Positions 1 to 6,798 of a stretch of 64,000 bases of DNA are shown piece after piece (the first letter of the stretch is position 1; each line of letters starts with the position of its first letter). This DNA comes from Algiphilus sp. GTDB lineage: Bacteria; Pseudomonadota; Gammaproteobacteria; Nevskiales; Nevskiaceae. The position numbers were made by a program, and so were the translations under genes. The stretch spans positions 46,327 to 110,326 of the forward strand of contig NZ_JAGLEJ010000036.1 of the NCBI RefSeq assembly GCF_023145115.1, given 5' to 3'. The notes below the pieces were generated by a model, which was not told the origin of the DNA, did not search any database, and saw only the letters and a list, made by a program, of their open reading frames with translations.

Positions 1-3
1 ACG

Positions 4-32
4 AAAAGACCCCGCCCTTGAAGGGACGGGGT
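4..32 (-). terminator. Intrinsic terminator of the PepSY/FMN/haemoglobin operon
   Basis: On the minus strand a stem built from ACCCCG..CCCTT and AAGGG..CGGGGT is followed by TTTT. It lies about 55 bases past the stop of the PepSY membrane gene and is well placed to end the whole leftward operon that begins at the sigma-54 promoter near 3630. Confidence 0.8.
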
Positions 33-87
33 CCGTCGGTCGCATTCGGGCGCAGCGGCGGCGATCACGCCGCCGCCACGGGTTCGC

Positions 88-1005
88 TCAGGAACGCCGA
101 CGTCGGTTCATGCGCCAGTACATCCAGACGCCGGTGATGCCCAGCACGATGGCGAGCACGCCGACAATGTTCACGACCCACTTGCCGAAGTCGCCGAAGA
201 TCTGCCCGCTGTGCACATCCAGCAGCACGCGTTCGACCGACATGCTGGGTTGCGAGAACGGCATCAGCGCCTCGCGCTCGGCCTCGGCGAGCGCTTCCGC
301 CTCGGACCACCGGACGTCGGCAACGTCGTCCGCGGGCTGCCAGGTGAAGCCACCGTCGGTGCTGGCGTAGGCGTCGTCGGCACCCGCCACCACCACGGCG
401 CCGTCGGCGTCGCGCGTGCCCAGACGCCGCGGTTCGGAGACCGGCAGGACGGGAGAACGCAGCTCGTCGTAGATGGCGCCTTCCTCGGTGAGCACGACCA
501 CCGAGCTGCGCGTGGCGATGAACAGCAGGGCCTGTTCGGGTCCCTCTCCCACCGCCATGCCGTGCGGATCGTTCATGGCGTACTCGACGGCTTCGCCGTT
601 CAGCACGATCGCATCGCCCGCCTTGGTGATCCAGTGTCCGCCCGCCTTGTAGCCCTCCTGCGGGGGCACCGCGCTCAGCCCGTACAACCCGTTGGTCACC
701 CAGGGCCAGTCGATGCGCAGCGTGTCATAGCCCCACGGCGCGCTCTGGTTGATGAGCAGCCCGGTCGCACCGAGCCAGGTCATGAACAGGAAGGCCGCCA
801 GACCCGCGCGCTGATGCCACTTGCGCAGCTTCATGGTGAGGTTCTGACGCGGCCGCGCCGGGCGCTGCCGCGACGACGCGTTGCCGGTCACGCGGTCGCG
901 GAACTGGCGTAGGGGTTTGGGAATCACGGTGCGCATTCTGGATCGGGCGGTCGAGTGCGCCGTCTCCGGGGCGGCGCCTGAGGTCGCGGTGTTGCTGTCG
1001 GGCAT
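88..1005 (-). CDS. PepSY-associated TM domain protein
   Basis: Membrane protein of 305 residues. A first membrane helix lies near residues 65-88, after KLRKWHQRAGL, and a second near 275-298, after the PepSY-type stretch LDVHSGQIFGDFGKW; between them is a roughly 185-residue extracytoplasmic region containing a Ycf48-like STDGGFTW segment. PepSY_TM proteins often act with flavin or iron reductases in the inner membrane, so a role in moving electrons across the membrane is likely but inferred. It starts 4 bases after the stop of the FMN-binding gene and is the last gene of the leftward operon, with a terminator just downstream. The first ~55 residues are basic and low in complexity, so the true start could be the internal Met at residue 58 (sequence MKLRKWHQ). 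No enzyme motif is visible in the protein itself. Confidence 0.75.
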   Translation of the reverse strand: MPDSNTATSGAAPETAHSTARSRMRTVIPKPLRQFRDRVTGNASSRQRPARPRQNLTMKLRKWHQRAGLAAFLFMTWLGATGLLINQSAPWGYDTLRIDWPWVTNGLYGLSAVPPQEGYKAGGHWITKAGDAIVLNGEAVEYAMNDPHGMAVGEGPEQALLFIATRSSVVVLTEEGAIYDELRSPVLPVSEPRRLGTRDADGAVVVAGADDAYASTDGGFTWQPADDVADVRWSEAEALAEAEREALMPFSQPSMSVERVLLDVHSGQIFGDFGKWVVNIVGVLAIVLGITGVWMYWRMNRRRRS

Positions 1006-1009
1006 GGCG

Positions 1010-1636
1010 CTACGGCACCAGCTGGTCGAAGACGATCGCGGTCCGGGCCATGCGCTCCATCATCTCCACCGAGCGGGTGGCACCGGTGATGTTGTCGATG
1101 GGCTGGTCGAGGCCCTTGCCCTCGGCACGACCGCCGATGAGCTGATTGAGGAAGGAAGGCTCGCCAACCTCCTCGCCGCGCGACTCGCGATAGGTGAGCA
1201 CGCGTGCGGCGACGATCTCGCCGTCCTTCACCACGAAGCCGCAGGTCGTGGGCTGATAGCCCTCCTTGCCGACATCGTCGAAGATCCAGGCGGTACGCGC
1301 GCCGTCGGTCCAGTAGCGCAGACGCGGCTTGGGGAACGGCCGCGTGAACACTTCGCGGACCTGCTGCTGCTTGCCGCTGTCCAGCGTCAGGACCTGGGGC
1401 GCGGGCACATCGGAACCGAAGTGCTCCGCGAGGAACTCTTCGGGTTCCTGGAAATAGATGTAGAACTCGAACTTCTCCTCGGCGGCACTGGTGTTGGTCA
1501 CGATGTCGGCGAGCATGATGACGGTGGCCATGCACAGTGCGGCGACTGCTGCCAGATCGAACGCCCCGAGGCGCCCTCTGTTGGTGCATTCCTGCGGTGC
1601 GGCACTGCGTGCAGCGCGCTTGGATTGATAACGCAT
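1010..1636 (-). CDS. FMN-binding domain protein, membrane-anchored
   Basis: Protein of 208 residues with one N-terminal membrane helix (about 27-45) and an FMN-binding domain in the exported part. The signature ITGAT lies at residues 183-187; in NqrC/RnfG-type domains the Thr of such a motif carries covalently bound FMN, attached by an ApbE-type flavin transferase, which is not in this window. The motif here is preceded by Asn rather than the more usual Ser/Ala. A good ribosome site (GGGAGG) supports the ATG. It lies between the exported haemoglobin gene and the PepSY membrane gene, suggesting the flavin passes electrons between a membrane partner and the periplasm. The partner is not established. 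Confidence 0.85.
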   Translation of the reverse strand: MRYQSKRAARSAAPQECTNRGRLGAFDLAAVAALCMATVIMLADIVTNTSAAEEKFEFYIYFQEPEEFLAEHFGSDVPAPQVLTLDSGKQQQVREVFTRPFPKPRLRYWTDGARTAWIFDDVGKEGYQPTTCGFVVKDGEIVAARVLTYRESRGEEVGEPSFLNQLIGGRAEGKGLDQPIDNITGATRSVEMMERMARTAIVFDQLVP

Positions 1637-1767
1637 GTTCCCTCCCGGTCGGTGAACGCGTTGTCTTGTGAAGGTTCCCGCACGTCCTACGACATCGCAC
1701 CGGCCCGGATCCGCCGGCCTGTATCAGCCCGGTCGGCGGTCCGGACCGGTGCGCTGCGTATCGCTGG

Positions 1768-1796
1768 CCGGCGGCAGACGGCACGCCTGCCGCCGG
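1768..1796 (-). other. Strong GC hairpin after the haemoglobin gene
   Basis: CCGGCGGCAG and CTGCCGCCGG form a perfect 10-bp stem with a 9-base loop, 11 bases past the haemoglobin stop. There is no T-run, so it may be an RNA stability or partial termination element rather than a full terminator. Confidence 0.45.
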
Positions 1797-1806
1797 ATGG
1801 GACCTG

Positions 1807-2310
1807 CTAGTTGGTGACGATATCGAAGGTGAAGGGCGCGAGCGCAGCGATGAGCTGGTTGCACTCGTAGTAGTGGTAGTTGACGCGCTCGCATGCGTTG
1901 TAGGCGGCTTCCACCACGGCGTTGAACTCCTCCATCGTGATCTGCAGATCGGCGTGGGCGGCGGCCATGCTGGCACCCATGTACTCGTTGCCCTTGCCCA
2001 GGACACGCTGCTCGAGCTGCGTGTTCAGGGCGATCTGCCGCTCGATGTGGCCGAACTCATTGAAGATCGGGGCGATGCGGTAGTCGAGTAGGATGTAGTG
2101 GAACAGCGCCTGAACCCAGGCGTTGATGCCGGCCTCGCCACCCATGTCCTCGACGATGCCGTCGGGGATGCCGAACGGCGGGGTCTTGGCCTTGCCGCTC
2201 TCGGTGAACCGGTCGTCGCCGGGGTCCTGGGCCAGGGCCGGTGAGCTCGCCAGTGCGAGGCTCAGCGCGACCGCGGTCAACATGCTGCGGAAAAGCGGTT
2301 TGATGCTCAT
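1807..2310 (-). CDS. Exported group 1 truncated haemoglobin
   Basis: Protein of 167 residues. Residues 1-27 are a clear signal peptide ending in SPALA, so the globin acts in the periplasm, which is unusual because most truncated globins are cytoplasmic. Globin features: MGGEAGINAW at the B-helix start (from 56), FNEFGH at 83-88, and AAHADLQIT with the probable proximal haem ligand His119. The usual B10 Tyr is not evident; the equivalent segment reads ALFHYILLD. Two cysteines (140 and 150) lie in the last helix region and could form a disulphide in the oxidising periplasm. AGGAG before the ATG supports the start. Family members bind O2 and NO; with FMN-binding and PepSY neighbours, a role in NO or oxygen chemistry at the envelope is plausible but inferred. 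Confidence 0.85.
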   Translation of the reverse strand: MSIKPLFRSMLTAVALSLALASSPALAQDPGDDRFTESGKAKTPPFGIPDGIVEDMGGEAGINAWVQALFHYILLDYRIAPIFNEFGHIERQIALNTQLEQRVLGKGNEYMGASMAAAHADLQITMEEFNAVVEAAYNACERVNYHYYECNQLIAALAPFTFDIVTN

Positions 2311-2392
2311 GAATGCAACTCCTGATGATCGGAAGGGATCATGTCGGTTGAAGGGCGGGCACCCCGCACCGCGCGGGGGGCCCGGGTCTGCG

Positions 2393-3436
2393 CTAGAACG
2401 TGGCGTGCAGCGAGACGTAGAAGCCGTGCTGCTCCGGGGTCAGGGTGATGTTCCCGAGCATCGCGTAGGCCATCGTGATCGAGTAGTTCTTGCTGGGCGC
2501 GAAGGCGAAGAAGACGTCGACCCAGTCGCTCTCGTCCTTCTGGGTCAGGGCGTCGCCCAGATCCAGATTGAGACCATCCAGCAGATTGGTGACCGCCGTC
2601 AGGTCGATCCCCAACAGCTGGATACTGCGCTGGTCGAGGTTGTCGCCGTGCTGGGCATACTCCACGCCGATCGCCATGCGCTTGTTCAGCAGGTGCGCGA
2701 TGGAGCCTTCGAGGCGGACCTCCTTGTCGTTGTCGTCAGCGCGACCGATGCCGTTCTGGTGGCCGAAGCCGGTCAGACCCGTCTGGTTGGCAGAGGTGTA
2801 GCGCGCCGTGATGTTGAACAGCGTGCTGATCGGGAAGAAGATCTTGGTCGCTGCGATGTAGCCCTCCCAGTCCTCGGACTCGGCAGCACCCAGCGTATTG
2901 AGCAGCTGCTCGTTGTCGTTGGACTTCCAGAAGCCGCCGATGGCGACCTGCGGGATCAGGCTGTGCGAGTCGTAGACCGCGTCACCGAAGAGCCGCAGCT
3001 TGGCGCCGAAGACGTCCATCTTGATGGTGGTGTTCCACGGCTCGATGCCGGCACCGGCACCATTGAGCGCGCTCAGCACCAGGCCGACGGTGTCGAAGGT
3101 GCCGGCGGTGGGCAGGACACTGCGCGTATAGGACAGCTCGAGACGATCGTAGAAGCCGATCTGGGCGCCGATCGTGTTGAGGCTGTAGTCGGGCAGATAC
3201 GCGAAGGTGTAGCGGATGCCGCCATTGATGCCGTCACGCGTGCCGTAGCCGGCGATCGTGGCCCAGGGGGTGATGCCACCACCACCCGCACCGTCGATCA
3301 TGCCGACACCGCCGGTGAGTAGCACCTTGCCGTTGTCGTAGAAGCTCCAGGCGGGGCTGGAGCAGAGGGCCAGACACAGTCCGAACAGGAGCGTCCGGGG
3401 CGTGATGGTTCGGCGGTTGCCTCTTGCGATAGTCAT
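2393..3436 (-). CDS. DUF3034 family outer-membrane beta-barrel protein
   Basis: Protein of 347 residues from ATG at 3436, which has a GGGAG site 7 bases upstream; a longer frame exists but lacks support. The signal peptide (about 1-31) ends in SPAWS. The mature part opens with DNGKVLLTGGVGMIDGAGGG and continues as alternating polar and aromatic strands, closing with YVSLHATF. A C-terminal Phe is the classic recognition mark for outer-membrane barrel assembly. The family has no settled function. It is the first gene of the leftward operon and is the gene directly behind the sigma-54 promoter and hairpin leader, so its expression is probably conditional. It may be a pore or receptor for the substrate of the downstream redox proteins; this is inference. 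Confidence 0.8.
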   Translation of the reverse strand: MTIARGNRRTITPRTLLFGLCLALCSSPAWSFYDNGKVLLTGGVGMIDGAGGGGITPWATIAGYGTRDGINGGIRYTFAYLPDYSLNTIGAQIGFYDRLELSYTRSVLPTAGTFDTVGLVLSALNGAGAGIEPWNTTIKMDVFGAKLRLFGDAVYDSHSLIPQVAIGGFWKSNDNEQLLNTLGAAESEDWEGYIAATKIFFPISTLFNITARYTSANQTGLTGFGHQNGIGRADDNDKEVRLEGSIAHLLNKRMAIGVEYAQHGDNLDQRSIQLLGIDLTAVTNLLDGLNLDLGDALTQKDESDWVDVFFAFAPSKNYSITMAYAMLGNITLTPEQHGFYVSLHATF

Positions 3437-3500
3437 GTATTTCTCCCTGCTTCCGAAGCGCCGTGGCGCCGTTGTGGTCTGCGTGCCGAAAGGCGTGGCA

Positions 3501-3545
3501 CAAAACAAAAAGTCCGCGCCCGGCTGCTGCCGAGTTCGCGGACTT
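3501..3545 (-). terminator. Terminator-like hairpin in the DUF3034 leader
   Basis: On the minus strand AAGTCCGCG (from 3545) pairs with CGCGGACTT (to 3510) across an 18-base loop and is followed by TTTTTGTTTTG. It lies downstream of the sigma-54 promoter and 65 bases before the DUF3034 start codon. It therefore either ends read-through from the SDR gene or works as a conditional attenuator of the operon. Confidence 0.75.
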
Positions 3546-3556
3546 CGTCGTCGCAT

Positions 3557-3578
3557 GGATCGGCGGCATTGCCGATCC
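3557..3578 (-). other. Second hairpin in the DUF3034 leader
   Basis: GGATCGGC and GCCGATCC form a perfect 8-bp stem with a 6-base loop. It sits between the predicted transcription start (about 3613) and the terminator-like hairpin, so it could be part of a switching leader. No known riboswitch class was recognised. Confidence 0.5.
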
Positions 3579-3624
3579 GTTATGGGTTGTCATACGCCCA
3601 CTCTTGGCGTACGGGTACTTGGAA

Positions 3625-3640
3625 GCAATGCCCGTGCCAA
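3625..3640 (-). promoter_or_regulatory. Sigma-54 (RpoN) promoter
   Basis: The minus strand reads TGGCACGGGCATTGCT from 3640 to 3625, matching the consensus TGGCACG-N4-TTGCW at every fixed position. Transcription would start near 3613, leaving a leader of about 177 bases before DUF3034. Sigma-54 promoters need an enhancer-binding activator, whose gene is not in this window. Confidence 0.8.
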
Positions 3641-3659
3641 ACGTCACATTGCTGACGTT
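3640..3659. promoter_or_regulatory. Inverted repeat next to the sigma-54 promoter
   Basis: AACGTCA and TGACGTT flank a 6-base centre, immediately upstream of the -24 element. It could bind a regulator or IHF-like protein that modulates the promoter. Confidence 0.4.
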
Positions 3660-3725
3660 CAACCTTTTTAAACAGGGGTTTAGATCACCGTCGGCGTCAC
3701 AGGCGCGCGATCATCCACCACCGCA

Positions 3726-3741
3726 GGTGACATCCGTCACC
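3726..3741. promoter_or_regulatory. Possible enhancer site for the sigma-54 activator
   Basis: GGTGACATCCGTCACC is an inverted repeat (GGTGAC / GTCACC, 4-base centre) about 115-130 bases upstream of the predicted start. That is the usual distance for an enhancer-binding activator. The activator is unknown. Confidence 0.5.
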
Positions 3742-3998
3742 CGCTGTCGATGCAGCGTCCAACAGCTGTGCATCGATTGGATGCGGCACCGCACCATGCG
3801 AGTGCGGGCGATGGTGCGCGCCCCTGCTGCAGCATTCCGGGGCGGGCCCCGACACCACGCGGGCGCCGAGTCGGGCGTGCCCCGGGCGCCGGCGGCGCCG
3901 GGCTCGGCACGGCACGCGGCGCGCCCGCATCACGACGGGGCGTCGGTCAGGGACGGAGCGTGCACCGCGCCCGGGCGCGGATGCGCGCGCCCTCAGTA
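3742..3998. other. Non-coding remainder of the 562-base gap
   Basis: The stretch between the SDR stop and the DUF3034 start holds the promoter, repeats and hairpins listed separately. In 3742-3998 I see GC-rich sequence with no recognisable gene, RNA or strong hairpin; open frames there give no family-like protein. Confidence 0.5.
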
Positions 3999-4862
3999 TC
4001 AGCCCAGCGCCCTGGGCGCGCGGGCGCGGTGGAAGCCGCGATAGACCGGGCTGCGGTCGTGCTCGGAAAGGGGGAACGCCTTGACGCCGAGCGAGCTGCC
4101 GCCGTCGATCTTGATGCAGGTGCCGGTCACGAAGGCCGCGCCCTCGGACAGCAGCCAGCAGATCGCGCTCGACACTTCGGCTTCCTCGCCCATGCGCTGC
4201 ATCGGTGCAAGCTTGCTCAGGCGCGGGATGACGTCCCTGGCGAAGGCGGGATCGTAGTGATCCATGCCGCTGGAGGCGATGTAGCCCGGCGCCACGGCAT
4301 TGACCCGCACGCCGCTGGAGGCCCACTCGATGGCAGCGGTCTCGGTGAAGTTGAGCATGCCCGCCCGGGCGGCACCCGAATGGCCCATCCCCGGCATGCC
4401 GTTCCACATGTCGGCAATCATGTTCACTATGGCACCGCCCTGCGTCTTCAGGCAGCGGTTGAAGCATTCGCGCGCCATCAGGAAGCCGCCGGTGAGGTTG
4501 TTGGCCACCACGGCCTCCCACCCCTTCTTGGAGATCAGCGCCAGCGGCGTCGGATACTGACCGCCGGCGTTGTTGACCAGCCCGTGGATGGCGCCGTTGG
4601 CGTCGAGGATGCTCTGGACGGCCGCGCCGACCGCCTCCTCGTCGCGGATATCGAAGGCGGCCGTCGACACGCTGCCGCCATCCTCGCGGATCTCGGCCGC
4701 GGTGGCGTCGAGTTTCTCCTGCTTGCGCCCGGTGATGACGACGTGGGCGCCGAGGCTGGCGAGCTCGTGCGCCGTGCAGCGCCCGATGCCGCTGCCGCCC
4801 CCGGTGACGACGATGATGCGATCGCGGAACTGATCCGCGGCCAGAACCGAGCGGTAACCCAT
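3999..4862 (-). CDS. SDR-family reductase, peroxisomal trans-2-enoyl-CoA reductase-like
   Basis: Protein of 287 residues with a Rossmann fold: cofactor loop TGGGSGIG near 20-27, NNAGG near 96-100, and late SDR motif VNAVAPGYI. The position that normally holds YxxxK reads HSGAARAGM; the similar HSGAARAG is what I recall in the mammalian PECR enoyl-CoA reductase group, so this may be normal for the subfamily. Likely NADP-dependent reduction of an enoyl- or dienoyl-CoA. It follows the ETF genes but is separated from etfA by a strong terminator, so it probably has its own promoter. GGGAGAGGG precedes the ATG. The exact substrate is not clear. Confidence 0.8.
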   Translation of the reverse strand: MGYRSVLAADQFRDRIIVVTGGGSGIGRCTAHELASLGAHVVITGRKQEKLDATAAEIREDGGSVSTAAFDIRDEEAVGAAVQSILDANGAIHGLVNNAGGQYPTPLALISKKGWEAVVANNLTGGFLMARECFNRCLKTQGGAIVNMIADMWNGMPGMGHSGAARAGMLNFTETAAIEWASSGVRVNAVAPGYIASSGMDHYDPAFARDVIPRLSKLAPMQRMGEEAEVSSAICWLLSEGAAFVTGTCIKIDGGSSLGVKAFPLSEHDRSPVYRGFHRARAPRALG

Positions 4863-4881
4863 ATGACCCTCTCCCTCAAAT

Positions 4882-4911
4882 CAAAACGCCCCGGCCACAG
4901 GGACCGGGGCG
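4882..4911 (-). terminator. Intrinsic terminator after etfA
   Basis: On the minus strand CGCCCCGG pairs with CCGGGGCG across a 9-base loop, followed by TTTTGA. It lies 32 bases past the etfA stop and separates the ETF genes from the SDR gene. Confidence 0.85.
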
Positions 4912-4942
4912 TGCATGCGGACCGTCTGCGCGGGGCGCGACC

Positions 4943-5884
4943 TCAGAGCTTCTCGGTCAACTGCGGCACGACCTCGAACAGATCGCCGACCAGACCGTAG
5001 TCGGCGACCTCGAAGATCGGCGCTTCCTCGTCCTTGTTGATGGCGACGATGGTGCGCGCATCCTTGATGCCGGCGAGATGCTGGATCGCGCCCGAGATGC
5101 CCGCACAGACGTAGAGCTCCGGCGAGATGATCTTGCCGGTCTGCCCCACCTGCATGTCGTTGGGCACGTACCCCGAGTCGACCGCCGCGCGCGACGCGCC
5201 CACGGCCGCGCCGATCTTGTCGGCCAGCTTGTAGATGATCTCGAAGTTCTCGGACGAGCCGAGCGCACGACCGCCGGAGACGACGCGCGCGGCGGACTGC
5301 AGGTCCGGGCGATCCGACTTGTGCACTTCGAGCCCCTCGAAGCGGGTGTGGGACGGCAGCTCGGCCTCGACGCTGGCGGCCTCGACGGCGGCGCTGTTGT
5401 CGGCCGCCACCGGCTGGAAGGAGGCCAGACGCACGGTGCCGCAGATCATCGGCTCGGCCGGGGCCTCGACGGTGATGATCGCGTTGCCGGCATAGATCGG
5501 CCGGTCGAAGCTGTTGGGGCCATGCACGGCCATGATGTCGGTCACCTGCGGCACGCCCAGCAGCGCGGCGACGCGCGGCATGAGGTCCTTGCCGAAGGTG
5601 CCGTTGGCCACCAGCACATGGCTGTAGCCGCCCTGCTGGGCGAGCGCCACGATCTGCGGCGCCAGGGTCGCGGCCATGGGATGCGCGTTGGCCGGGTTGT
5701 CGACCACCAGCACCTTGCTCACGCCGGCGAGCTTGGCGGCCTCCTCGGCGATGGCCTGGCCGGCCTCGGCGAAGACGGCGACCTCGATATCACCACCGAT
5801 CTGCCCGGCGCAGTCCAGCGCCTTGGCGACGCCGCTGCTCAGCTGGCCCTCGGTGTGTTCGGCAATCAGAAGAATCTTGCTCAT
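4943..5884 (-). CDS. etfA: Electron transfer flavoprotein alpha subunit
   Basis: Protein of 313 residues, the normal length for EtfA. The C-terminal FAD domain is easy to read: GGRALGSSENFE near 201-212, DSGYVPNDMQVGQTGKIISP near 233-252, and GISGAIQHLAG followed by NKDEEAPIFEVADYG. The EtfAB dimer carries FAD and AMP, takes electrons from acyl-CoA dehydrogenases and hands them to ETF-ubiquinone oxidoreductase in the membrane. It starts 33 bases after the etfB stop with an AAGGAA site and ends at a strong terminator. Confidence 0.97.
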   Translation of the reverse strand: MSKILLIAEHTEGQLSSGVAKALDCAGQIGGDIEVAVFAEAGQAIAEEAAKLAGVSKVLVVDNPANAHPMAATLAPQIVALAQQGGYSHVLVANGTFGKDLMPRVAALLGVPQVTDIMAVHGPNSFDRPIYAGNAIITVEAPAEPMICGTVRLASFQPVAADNSAAVEAASVEAELPSHTRFEGLEVHKSDRPDLQSAARVVSGGRALGSSENFEIIYKLADKIGAAVGASRAAVDSGYVPNDMQVGQTGKIISPELYVCAGISGAIQHLAGIKDARTIVAINKDEEAPIFEVADYGLVGDLFEVVPQLTEKL

Positions 5885-5917
5885 GATGATTTCCTTGACG
5901 TTCGGTGTGCCAGCGCC

Positions 5918-6664
5918 TCAGACCAGGCCCTTGGCCTTGAGCTTCTCGACGAGCTCGTCGACGGTCTTGACCATCTCGCCCTTGCTGCGCTCGGGCGGCG
6001 GCGCGGTCTTGGTGACCTTGATCGACGCTGCGGCCTCGACGCCCAGCTCATCCAGGCTGGAGGCATCGATGGGCTTCTTCTTCGCCTTCATGATGTCCGG
6101 CAGCTTGAGATAGCGCGGCTCGTTGAGGCGCAGGTCGGTGGTGATGACGGCCGGCAGATCGATGTCCAGGGTCTCGAGACCGGCGTCGATCTCGCGCGTC
6201 ACCCGCGCCTTGCCGTCGCTCACCTCGAGCTCCGAGGCGAAGGTGGCCTGCGCGATGCCGAGCAGCGCAGCGGTCATCTGACCGGTCTGGTTGGCATCGT
6301 CATCGATGGCCTGCTTGCCCATCAGGAAGAGATCCGGGGTCTCCTTCTCGAACACGGCCTTGAGCGCGCGCGCGGCGGTCAGCGGCTCGACGGCGTCCTC
6401 GGTCTTGACATGGATGGCACGGTCCGCGCCGAAGGCAAGCGCGGTGCGCAGCGTCTCCTCGGCCTTGGCACCACCGATGGTGACGGCGACGATCTCGGTG
6501 ACGGTGCCCTTCTCCTTGAGCCGCATGGCTTCTTCCATGGCGATCTCGTCGAAGGGGTTCATCGAGTGCTTCACCCCGTCGGTGACGACACCGGAGCCGT
6601 CACCCTTGACCTGAATCCGCACGTTGTAGTCGACAACGCGCTTGACGCTGACCAGAGCTTTCAT
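5918..6664 (-). CDS. etfB: Electron transfer flavoprotein beta subunit
   Basis: Protein of 248 residues starting MKALVSVKRVVDYNVRI, typical of EtfB, with MNPFDEIAMEEAMRLKEKG near 36-54 and the AMP-contact region DDANQTGQMTAALLG near 122-136. It is the partner of etfA just downstream. The pair probably serves fatty-acid and branched acyl-CoA oxidation, in line with the ETF-QO and AtuA genes upstream. There are 134 bases between the ETF-QO stop and this start, enough for a separate promoter. Confidence 0.97.
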   Translation of the reverse strand: MKALVSVKRVVDYNVRIQVKGDGSGVVTDGVKHSMNPFDEIAMEEAMRLKEKGTVTEIVAVTIGGAKAEETLRTALAFGADRAIHVKTEDAVEPLTAARALKAVFEKETPDLFLMGKQAIDDDANQTGQMTAALLGIAQATFASELEVSDGKARVTREIDAGLETLDIDLPAVITTDLRLNEPRYLKLPDIMKAKKKPIDASSLDELGVEAAASIKVTKTAPPPERSKGEMVKTVDELVEKLKAKGLV

Positions 6665-6798
6665 GAATGACCTCGTTTCTCTGCTGATTGCAAAAGCGAT
6701 GCGTCACGGAACTCGCGGATGCGTGCGGGCGGGCCGTTTCGTGTCGCCCCACGCCCCGGATCCCGTGGCGATTGCCGTGGCTGATATGGGTTGCGCAG

